From: Cyclospora cayetanensis
Lineage: Eukaryota; Apicomplexa; Conoidasida; Eucoccidiorida; Eimeriidae
Direction: 5' to 3'
NCBI RefSeq assembly: GCF_002999335.1
Contig: NW_020312568.1
Coordinates: 124,001 to 188,000, forward strand
Length of the DNA stretch: 64,000 nucleotides
The notes under the pieces were generated by a model, which searched no databases, had not been told where the DNA came from, and worked only from the letters and a program-made list of their open reading frames with translations. The position numbers and the translations under genes are program-made. This document shows positions 12,423 through 21,078 of this stretch, in pieces; position 1 is the stretch's first letter; each line of letters begins with the position of its first letter.

Positions 12423-13215
12423 AGTGTGGCGGTTTGGGTGGGGTTGTACTGCGCATTGAACTCCGTCTGCCTCCCTGCCCCCTCTCCCCCCTGTTTGTCC
12501 TGCCTGACGCACGATGTGTGCGAAGGCTTTGTTCGCAATATGCCCGCCCCCATCTCATACCTTCATACGCTTGCCTCAGAGTGACTAACTTGTGGGGGTT
12601 CGTTTCTCGTATTTCGTGGCATACATTTTAATGCACGAATAGGCGTGTGTATACGTATAACAATGCAGCAGCAGCAGCATTCGCTTGCCAGCAGTTTTCA
12701 GAGATCCATATTTCCATAATCTTTTGCATCTACACCCCGTGCCGCGGGCGTTGTCCTCCTTCTACAAGGGGAATGAATCTAACCCTTGAAAGGCACCAAC
12801 AGACTTTGACCTTTTGTGGGAATTTCTCATGAGTAGTTGAAGGCACGCGGTGTAAAGGAATGCTGAGAGAGGCCGATAAACGGCCCTTCCTCATGAAGGA
12901 GAGCGGTGAACACTCTGTTCAAATCCGGCGACATTCCCCCCCTGCTAGTCCCTAGCCTCGCAATCCCTCATTACGCCCCTTCCCACTGAATATAAAAATA
13001 TATATTATATGCATATACACTATTTTCTAGATCACCCAGACCTTGTGATCGTTCGCAAGTTCAACTATAGCTACAAACACAGAAATACGACTGCACGCGC
13101 CTCTTGCCTACGCTAGCTAGAAACGAACACATCTACCCGGTTCTGTCGGGCGAGCCCTCTAGGCTGGCTATCTATCGCAAATGCAGCATCAGTCCGCGCG
13201 GCATTTGCAGATGTA
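12423..13215. other. Intergenic, between convergent gene ends
   Basis: Holds the 3' flank of CPSII (plus) and of the WD40 gene (minus), so the two genes converge. I see no ORF of coding character. An AT-rich stretch lies at 12980-13020. A tRNA-like T-loop word near 12915 has no matching stems. Confidence 0.6.
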
Positions 13216-14703
13216 TCACGAAGCAGTCCTGAAGGGATGGTAGCTGTCTCGATAGACACCCCAGAGGTGCACAACTCCCTCTCCATCCCCGGAGGCGAGA
13301 ACGCCGTTGGTAGGACACCAAGCCGTGGCAGAGACAGCCGTGTGATGCCCCGTTAGCTCCCCCAGGGGCCTAAGCGCCTTCCCCTCGTACAATTGCACTT
13401 TCCCGTCGGAGCAGCCACATGCACCAACTAGGCCGTCGGAGCGCACAGCTAGCGATGTCATATGGAGCTCGCCAGTTTCAAGTTGCATGAAGTCGATGAA
13501 TGCCTCTTGGCAAGACTGGGCCTCAAAAAGCCTCCCCCTGTTGGACTTCTGCGCGAAAATACACGCGGAAGCAACCGGTACCAGACACGTCTTCCTGCCT
13601 TCAGTTTTATTGCCGGTGACTGCGCCGCTGCGCGCGCTTCCCCCGCAGTCTTCAGCAGCACTCAACGAACTACACGTGGGGTTGCTGGTTCTGCTTTGGG
13701 TCGCCTGAGCCGTGGAGACGGGCGGCAGTTCGCCCGCCTGCGTGGCACGGAGCTTCTTCGTGGCGATGCGAAGAAGCTGCAGCTCCCCCTCAACGCATGC
13801 AATCCAAGCCCTGCTACCCCTCACAACTTCGAGTTCTGAGGGAGGAGATGCGGCCTGGGGGAGAGGAGCAAAGGCAAGAGGCGTCTTAGGCTGCCGTAGA
13901 TCCCACATCGCCAAGGATGGCAGTTCGTACGCAGCGAGCAGCAGGGGGCAGCTAGAAGTCGAAAAGGCAAGCCCTTGTAGGCTTCCCGCGCTCGTTGCGT
14001 CTTCTCTCTCCGGGAACGCCTGTCTGATCTCCGCAGAAGGCAGCCGCAACTCCAAGGATGGAGGCGTCACTCTCCGCTCACCGGATGCGTTCTGCGCCGC
14101 TCGAAGATCGAAAAGCCCAGCAGATTCAAGTACGCTGGTGGGGGCTGCAACACACTGCCCACCAAGGAGCGCATGCAAGGCGCTGCTGGAGTTGCTCGAT
14201 CCCTCGCTGGCATCATGTTCGACACTGCTGGCGATGTCTTCTGCAGACTCTGCTGCGGAGCTCTTTCCGAGGAGGGCGCTGCACTTGCAGAAAGAGAAAG
14301 CGCCCGTACGGAAGGCACCAGCGAACTTCTGAGCGGCCATGTCAAAAAGGGAGATGCGCGAGTCTTTCTGCTGCAAAAGCACTTTGCCGTCGCTTTCCCC
14401 GCTGCTGCCGAGGAGTGGTTCGATGTGCAGCACCGAGCTCACGCCCTTAGAAGCCTTCAATTTCAAAAAGGGGGATCTCTCTGAGCCGAAGGGAAGGCCT
14501 ATGGGAGCAGCAGCGATGCATGCTCCCTCCGACGGCAGCAAGAGAGAGAGAGGGCGCCGTGAGGCTAAGTCAAACATGCAGGCACATCCCCCTCCATCTC
14601 CCGCAAGCAGAACGCGTCCATCCGCAGCAAACAAGAGGCAACGCGTCGCGCTGCCTAGTGGATTGCAAAGGCGGATCTGGGGGCTCAGATCTGATTCTTG
14701 CAT
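13216..14703 (-). CDS. WD40-repeat protein, intronless, possible GNB1L/ASTRA-associated type
   Basis: An uninterrupted frame of about 495 residues from ATG 14703. WD-like blades are visible at the start (residues about 10-40, ATRCLLFAADGRVLLAGDGG), in the middle (LAAYELPSLAMWDLRQPK) and most clearly at the C-terminus (SLAVRSDGLVGACGCSDGKV, then ATAWCPTNGVLASGDGEG and VVHLWG). The middle is low-complexity Ser/Ala/Glu. Sparse blades with a final strong repeat resemble GNB1L and ASTRA-associated WD proteins, but that family call is inference. The frame stays open upstream to 14826, but that extension is an Arg/Lys/Glu readout of a CT tract and would overlap ALG13, so I use 14703. ALG13 ends 70 bases upstream on the same strand. 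Confidence 0.72.
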   Translation of the reverse strand: MQESDLSPQIRLCNPLGSATRCLLFAADGRVLLAGDGGGCACMFDLASRRPLSLLLPSEGACIAAAPIGLPFGSERSPFLKLKASKGVSSVLHIEPLLGSSGESDGKVLLQQKDSRISLFDMAAQKFAGAFRTGAFSFCKCSALLGKSSAAESAEDIASSVEHDASEGSSNSSSALHALLGGQCVAAPTSVLESAGLFDLRAAQNASGERRVTPPSLELRLPSAEIRQAFPEREDATSAGSLQGLAFSTSSCPLLLAAYELPSLAMWDLRQPKTPLAFAPLPQAASPPSELEVVRGSRAWIACVEGELQLLRIATKKLRATQAGELPPVSTAQATQSRTSNPTCSSLSAAEDCGGSARSGAVTGNKTEGRKTCLVPVASACIFAQKSNRGRLFEAQSCQEAFIDFMQLETGELHMTSLAVRSDGLVGACGCSDGKVQLYEGKALRPLGELTGHHTAVSATAWCPTNGVLASGDGEGVVHLWGVYRDSYHPFRTAS

Positions 14704-14773
14704 GCCCGTAATTCTTTCTCTTTGTATATGTGTGTCTCTCTCTGCCTTTCTTTGTCTCTCTTTATTTCTCTCT

Positions 14774-15601
14774 TTATTTCTCTCTCTGCTGCTCACTCGC
14801 GTCCTCGTCACCTTCTGAAAAAGCACCTAAGGAGAGAGACTTGTATTCAGCGTCTAGTCCTAGCTCCTCGCACACAATCCTAGAGAAAAATCCCCTGCGA
14901 GGCGGCGGTAGAGGCAGAAGGCACTTCTCCCGCTGCTCCCTTGCCTCTCCTGGTGCTGCCTCTGCGCGGAATGCTGAAACTGCGAACGGGCGCTGCCATG
15001 CCTCCAAAGTTTTTGCAGGGAGTTCGGAGAGATCCTGCAGCGTCACACAGTGTTCTCCCGCTGCCAGCTGTGTCGCTAGCTCGGCTTGGTGATTGTTTAG
15101 GAGCAGAGGATTAACGCAAGCAACAACCTTCAGGCGCTTCCTAAGGGCCTCAAGAAGAGTGCCAGCCCCACAGTGCGAAACGACGAGGTGAAACGCAGAA
15201 ATGCTGGCAGCGAGACAGGTTATATAACGGACGACTTTCACGCTGGGAATACCACGAACGTCTACCAACACCCCTCTCGTGCTGAGATCAGGATGCACAG
15301 GGGATATGCCGAAGGGCACCTTATGGCCCCTGCCGATCTGAAAGGTGAGAGCAGCACAGTCTATACGGCGAAGAACGCGTAAGAAAGGTTCTGAACTGGC
15401 GGTAAGCACGAGTTCGTCGAATGAAGTAGTGCCGACTGTCACCAATACAGAAGGGCCCCTCGATGATGCGGCTGCTGCCAGCTGGCTCTCTGCGGCTCGT
15501 AAGGGAGAGGAAACCCCACAGACAGCTTGAGAGGACTGATCGGCAAGCGCGTCAGCAACCTCTGGGGCAGCTGTCGTCGGCATGCACCCAACAGCCTGCA
15601 T
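14774..15601 (-). CDS. ALG13: UDP-GlcNAc transferase subunit ALG13
   Basis: About 275 residues, intronless. ALG13 is the catalytic partner of the membrane protein ALG14. Together, on the cytosolic face of the ER, they add the second GlcNAc to the dolichol-linked N-glycan precursor. Family motifs are clear: VLVTVGTTSFDELV (about residues 52-65), VVSHCGAGTLLEAL (about 140-153) and a downstream NHQAELATQL. The protein has a longer N-terminal lead and C-terminal tail than yeast ALG13. The start is the first in-frame ATG (15601-15599); an earlier open stretch to 15661 begins only with TTG. No ALG14 gene is seen here. Confidence 0.88.
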   Translation of the reverse strand: MQAVGCMPTTAAPEVADALADQSSQAVCGVSSPLRAAESQLAAAASSRGPSVLVTVGTTSFDELVLTASSEPFLRVLRRIDCAALTFQIGRGHKVPFGISPVHPDLSTRGVLVDVRGIPSVKVVRYITCLAASISAFHLVVSHCGAGTLLEALRKRLKVVACVNPLLLNNHQAELATQLAAGEHCVTLQDLSELPAKTLEAWQRPFAVSAFRAEAAPGEAREQREKCLLPLPPPRRGFFSRIVCEELGLDAEYKSLSLGAFSEGDEDASEQQREK

Positions 15602-15660
15602 ACAGCCGCGTCGTAAGACGGAAGTAGATGGAAGGCAGGCCTCGCCGCGGGAGCAGCTCA

Positions 15661-15966
15661 ATGAGCGATCAAAACTCTAAAGTCAAAAGTGACCAGCAGG
15701 CTGAGGAAAGGCTCAGCCTGGACGGCGGATCACTGCAGACAAACATCCACCACGCAAGTGGCAGGCGGGGGATGATCGCGGGGCCAACAATAATGGAGAA
15801 AACTGGCCTGAGAGCCTGAAAGAAATGTTCTTTGCTGCTCAGATCCGCGAAAAAGCGTTTAAGGAGGCTGCATGTTGGCTCAGCAAACAGCGCTTTCTCA
15901 GCTACTGCAGTAAATTGAGAGGGTCGATGAAGGACTCAGTTTCGGGAGGCGGATCAGCTAGGGCGT
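15661..15966 (+). pseudogene. Plus-strand open segment with an apparent frameshift, unknown protein
   Basis: ATG 15661 opens a hydrophilic frame (MSDQNSKVKSDQQAEERL) that stops near 15819. A second frame, offset by one base, is open from about 15699 to TGA near 15966. It has strongly protein-like content, including NWPESLKEMFFAAQIREKAF and WLSKQRFLSYCSKL. The overlap is too short for a normal intron, so a one-base indel (real or an assembly error) would join them into a protein of about 100 residues. I recognise no family. It is divergent from ALG13, only about 60 bases from its ATG. Confidence 0.35.
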
Positions 15967-16800
15967 GAAAGCTGCGTAAATGAAAGGGATATGGGTACAG
16001 TCTATCATCTTGCGTTTCAGGAAACGACTTGCAAGAACAACGTGGGCTAGTCAGTGACTTATAAAGACACTAAAGACGCATGCTCTCTAAAGCTACTTTC
16101 GGCACTTGGGGCTTGTGCAAGTCGGTGCGGCAACAGTCCCCAAACCGAGACCAGTTCATGTCAATTCCATAGCCATGACCAAACGAAGAGGTCGAATATC
16201 GGGCACTCGAAATTCTGTGTGTGCTGCAAGAAAACCAAAAGTTGCATGCATCGCGTCAGTTCATACTGATGGAAAGTATGTCTTTGCACAATTCGTAGGG
16301 AAACTGCTAGTGTTGCTCTTGGGAATAATTGTGCTGCCCTGTATATAAATTGGTGTCTGCCATATAATTGGATGCGATGTACTGAGGTGAAGCGCTCAGA
16401 GGCCAGGCGGAGGTGGTGCAGAAGTGAATTTTGCCCGATACAGCTTATCTGGGTTGAAATTGACCGAGCAAAGAAATCGTCAGTGCTCATTATTTGCCCC
16501 TGCATTCGGAATCTACGCAGAATACCACCTCAGAATTAGCTCTGTCGAGACAGAAGAGTTTGAGTACCTGCTGCTGGCTCGTCTTGTCTTGATGATTCAT
16601 GAGCGAGCTTGACACATTTGTTTCAACGACACGAAACCTTGGACAGGGCCAACTGGGGGTAACCTTACTCCTTCAGATAGTTGCATGAGATGTCTGTTGC
16701 ACCCCGCGGGGAAAGCAGCCCAGGTGTCAGTTTTCCCCCTCAGCCTTCTATTAGAGCATGAGTTCGTAGGCCCTGCAGTTCAGCCTATATTTTGTTTCCA
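15967..16800. other. Intergenic, nothing recognised
   Basis: Several short open frames (the longest about 80 codons near 16106) have no family resemblance and no clean splice context. It may hold the promoter and 5' UTR of the gene starting at 16801; a possible acceptor (ccctgcag) lies at about 16771-16778. Confidence 0.5.
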
Positions 16801-17475
16801 ATGCGGGCTAACGGGGGTTCTGCTGAAGGGCGTAATTTTTTAAACGCGAGCCTTGCCGCTGGGCCTAGTGGAAGGGCATCTGCCTCTGGAAGTATCTTAT
16901 ACTCGCATCCGCCTGCGCGAAACTCGCGTTCCCGCCGGCTATCTACTGGATGCGGGTGGTACGAGTACGGCCTGTACGATGTAGCTGTGGAGTTGACGAA
17001 AGTGCCTCTGAAGGCATACGAGCTAGAATATAGGGAACGCACACTGTTTAGCAGCAAGCAGCTAGAGCCCGTGGAACTCCCCAGAAACCAACCCAAGCCA
17101 GTGGTGCTTAAGTTTAAAGCTAAACCCAAAGCCTGTGCTCCTCCACACCCATCAACTGTGCGCGTGTCCTATGAGCCTGCGGTCGCGCCCTTGGTACAGC
17201 CTGAGGTGCCGGCTCTTCACACTCAATCCCTCCCAAAAAAGCTGGAGAAGGGCGAAACTGTGCCCCCGCCTCTAGAAAAAGCTGAGAAGAAAGAAAGTTC
17301 ACACAATCTGACAAAGGTGGCAAGGAAGGACAAGTCGGAAAAGCACAGCAAAGAGAAGCATGAGAGGCATGACAAGGAAAAGAAAAAGGTACCGAAGGAA
17401 GTCACTGAAGAGGCAACCCCCCAGGAGGGCCAGCAGCAAAAGCCAGTATCGTGCACGGAAGTTCCGCAGTGCTAA
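16801..17475 (+). CDS. Hypothetical protein with Lys/Glu-rich C-terminus
   Basis: About 224 residues from ATG 16801. Residues about 1-50 are Ser/Gly/Ala/Arg-rich; about 52-110 form a more ordered segment with GWYEYGLYDVAVELTKVPLK, then an EPVELPRNQPKPVVLKF stretch rich in Pro and Val; about 160-205 are highly charged (KSEKHSKEKHERHDKEKKK), likely disordered or a coiled coil. There is no signal peptide or membrane segment. The Pro/Val/Lys/Glu middle faintly recalls cytoskeletal (alveolin-like) repeats of the coccidian pellicle, but no repeat unit is clear, so I make no functional claim. Upstream exons or a 3' intron are possible. Confidence 0.5.
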   Translation: MRANGGSAEGRNFLNASLAAGPSGRASASGSILYSHPPARNSRSRRLSTGCGWYEYGLYDVAVELTKVPLKAYELEYRERTLFSSKQLEPVELPRNQPKPVVLKFKAKPKACAPPHPSTVRVSYEPAVAPLVQPEVPALHTQSLPKKLEKGETVPPPLEKAEKKESSHNLTKVARKDKSEKHSKEKHERHDKEKKKVPKEVTEEATPQEGQQQKPVSCTEVPQC

Positions 17476-17688
17476 AAGAGGAAGCCGTGTATTGAGCTGA
17501 CGCCGCGCTAGAAAGTTTGTAGCAGAGGTTCCATGCGGTTCTCCGTCTAGGAAGACAGCCTCTGTGTGCTAAACAATCTCGCAGAAAGTCATGTCTCAAC
17601 CTCCACGGTTAGGAGCTTCGCGTACTTGCTTTCTCAGCTGCACTGCTTCTTTGTGGTGTGGCGGGGTAGCCATAGACCAGGTCTGCAG

Positions 17689-17882
17689 AGAAAGTCGGTT
17701 CTCATGGCATACTGGTGCCCCAGCAATCAGTTTACGAGAGCTCCTTGAAAAAGCAAAAGGAGTCCACAATAGCTGCACGGCAATGCCACCGATGCAATGA
17801 AATGCCTTACGAACCCCAAGGATTTCCTTCTCGCCGCGTGGCTCTCGAGGCAATTATCAAGGCGCTATATACTACCGAATGA
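17689..17882 (+). CDS. Possible terminal exon, unknown protein
   Basis: After a ctgcag acceptor the frame reads GSHGILVPQQSVYESSLKKQ, then RQCHRCNEMPYEPQGFPSRR and VALEAIIKALYTTE to a TGA at 17880-17882. The CxxC pair and amphipathic end look protein-like. A competing frame from a gaccag acceptor at 17680 (VCRESRFSWHTGAP, SLRELLEKAK) is also open to about 17800, so the reading frame is unresolved. I could not connect it to an upstream exon, including the 16801 gene. Confidence 0.28.
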
Positions 17883-20200
17883 CGCACACAATCCTGCGAT
17901 ACGGGAAATTCGCTCGTCCCACTGCTGCAACCTGCGGAAATATACCAGCGTGTTCTTCCTACATGACTTTCTCTGCTCGTACTGTGCTGCGCAGAAGGCC
18001 TACTCTGCAGAAGAATGCAACTGGAAGGCGAGTGCCTTTGTCATCTACAAGGCGAAAAATTGCGAATACTAGGGGTGTGCAGTTCCAGACACGACTACCA
18101 TACACTGCGTACTCTTTGGACAAAGGACATCATGCGGTTAAGGGACATTGCGAACGACTTCGACTGTATAGTCTCACCACCTGATTGTATTCATGTTTCT
18201 TAATCGTTCCAAAGCCACTTTTACACGGGAATTAGATCTCCAAGCGCATTCAAAGTCTGGGGGAAATGGTGCCCCTTCTTCATTTGTTACGTCCAGAGAA
18301 AGGCGATGTTCAGCAATTATGGCACAATGTATAGTAAATTAAACTATGCCTGAGCTATTTCTACTACTCTACTTGTATTGTCTATATTGGTAATATATTG
18401 AAGCTTAGTTAATTGTTCGTAAATGCTATTTGCTCCCTACCAGAGTAGGTTCAATAAAATAGGAATGAACAGTGTTATCTGTCGGTGCACTCCAAGTTTT
18501 GCGATATGTGTCTCTGGGCATAAAAGAGCGCTCAGAGTGTTAAAGCATGCGGCGACGTGTTTGAACGCTTGCAATGCCTCTTCCCTCATGGAAGGACCGT
18601 TCAATTCAGCGAGTTTAACACGTTTTACTGCAGCAGCTTTATCGACTGAGAATCAGTGGAGAACTGAACGGTAGCTGTGTGTGCTCGTAGACCCTAGTTA
18701 TTGCGAATACTGGTAGCTTAGTACTAAAAGACACAATGTTGTGTACACGTTCGCTGGATGCTATGGCAAGCAGCCAGGAATGCTTTCAGTGCTTGGAGGG
18801 TGCAGTGGCGTGGTTCCTAGCTTCTTGAACCCCCGCATGTCCGCGATTCGGGGGATTCTGGGGACGAGGGCGGAGGAAGGAGAGTGCTGCTTTAACCACC
18901 AGTCAATAACTTCCTTTCAAGTCTGTATCAACTCCAGAGTAAAGTGTCTCCCCAAGGAAACCTTGGATGGGGCGTTTACATAGTGCAGGCGAAAAGGAGC
19001 GGGAGAGGGAGCTTTCTGCAAGGCCGCTCACTAGTTTCCTCTTCCGCTGTGTGTTGGGCTTAAGGTTGAAGTGCTCCGCAAGTACAACCCTAGGAGAGGA
19101 AGCGTTGCAGTAGAGAAGTCTGCCTGTCACTCACCGAGTGCATGGGCGCAAGCGGAGAAGGCGATGATAAGCTCTGCCCTGACTAGAGAATTCGCCGCAG
19201 TGCGCAGCACTGAACTCGGAATCTGAATGCACATACAGGGTGCTCCTTGATCAAAAGGTCGTATGGAATATTAATCGGAATGCGATGTGGTAGCATGCTT
19301 TATCTGAAAGCCACATGTGAATAGGCTTGCGAATGATGGACAGAGCATGCAGAACTTCAAAGCTTTCAAAGCGAAGAGCTAACCTCTCCGATGTTTGCCA
19401 GACCGCCCCAGGTGGTACAACGCCAGGCGCTCAAACTCTGTCTGATGCTACATAGCGAAAGCCCCCTGTCTAGCAAATCCGAGGCGAAGGGGCATTAAAG
19501 ACGTGAAATAAACTCAATTTGAGGGTTAAGCAATCGCTGTAGGGTCCATTATTATTTTGCTGTGGGCCCCATGCTCTCCCCGGGGGCCCCCTGGCCGTGC
19601 CAGATTCAGGTTCCGATGTCTTCTTCGGCGATCTCACAAATGCACATTCCCCGATATAAAATATCTCGGTTATGTTGGACAACCGCTTGTTTGTTCACTG
19701 GAAGGCTCTCAAAAAAGGGGGAAAGCGCATCGCCTCCTGGCTCGCGACAGCGTGATTTTTGGGGTGTCTGCTGCAGCCGCTTACAGAGCTTCCCCCGAGC
19801 ATAGCAGCAGCTCCAACTGCCGAAACCTTTGAGGCTTGGTGCTTGCGACGAAATACAAAGCGGGAGAGGAGTGTAGGGTCAGTGCTATGAGAGTCTGTAG
19901 GCCTCCCATCTAGCATACGACCGCCTTTAGGCAGCCGGAACTACTCTTTAGAGTGTTTCGACTTTGAATTTCGTACGGGAGACATGACTCAAGCGTCCTA
20001 AATGCCCAGAGGTACGCCACCCCTTCATATGCGATGAATCCACTCATGGCGGACCTCTACAGCTCGCTTCTCCTCCTCCTCCCCCCTCCTGCGCAGCAGC
20101 TGCCGCTGCTGCTGTTGCTGCACAGGGTGCAGCGAGCATGAATCCTGTGCAGCAATAACGCGCGCAGCCTCCTCCCTGCCGAATTCATGAAGAGGAGCAG
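17883..20200. other. Long intergenic stretch with unassigned open frames
   Basis: All three plus frames stay open over parts of 17883-18200 (one contains HTLRTLWTKDIMRLRDIAND), so a small gene with unresolved exons is possible there. From about 18200 to 20200 I see nothing recognisable. A CT/CAG-type tract at about 20065-20125 immediately precedes the next gene. Confidence 0.45.
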
Positions 20201-21047
20201 ATGGAAGCCTCCCCCAGCAACACGGGCTCCCTGCCCGTTGATGTGTTAAACACCTTCAACGCCTTCGCATTTGACGCTCCCTCAACCCCCGTAGGACGAA
20301 ATACGCGGAGGGAGTCAGGATCTGCAGAGGCTGCTGCGAGCCGCTTCCGTCCTGCTGGGGAGTTTCGCACCAGCAGGGGGGTACCATGCGGGAAAAGACG
20401 CAACAGTAGCAGCATGCCCAAGCGCACAAGCTACAAACGCAAGTCGATAAGTGGCACTTCTCCTACCACCGCTCCAGTAGTCGCTGCTGCACCTGAGTCG
20501 GATGGCAAGAGCCACGACAAGATCGGTGATGGCCTCCCATCGGAGTCAGATCTAAGCCTGTCGGTTCGAGAGTCTCTCGAGTGGCTTGCTACAGCTGAGC
20601 AGCGGCGAAATCTGAGCAGCGCAGAGGTTGCCGCATCCTTCCAGTGCCCTCTTTGCCACCGCTTTGGCATGCAATTTCGTTCCGGACGGTATGGTGAGTA
20701 GTAGTTTCGAGCAGCTTTCCTCCAGCTTGCGCTTTGAGTTCGGAGGCTTTGCGCCTATCACGGCCATGTGCAGTACAGAGTCTGGAGGTGTGAATGTTTT
20801 TGCCACTGCTTGATGCAGGTGTTTTTCTAGGATGCTCCGAATACCCGCAGTGCAAGGGTAAAATCAGCGATTCAAAAGTACAGAGGTGGCGCTCGTGTAC
20901 AGGAGACAAAAACTCCGGCCTGTGCGTTGTCTTCGAGATCGAAACCCCTCACACATTCAGAATCCATCCGGGAGGCTGTGCCACCACTGGAGAACTGCTT
21001 GCTCATGCGCTGCCTCGTATCATTCAGACCGCCGCTCGGCTGTACAC

Positions 21048-21078
<31 letters not shown>

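Noticed and set aside
12900..12935. tRNA-like T-loop word (gttcaaatcc)
   Set aside because: No acceptor or anticodon stem could be paired around it.
13462..14818. Plus-strand ORFs of 100-200 codons opposite the WD40 gene
   Set aside because: Antisense shadows of a well-supported coding frame.
14704..14826. Upstream extension of the WD40 ORF
   Set aside because: Arg/Lys/Glu-rich readout of a CT tract that would overlap the ALG13 end; a downstream ATG at 14703 fits better.
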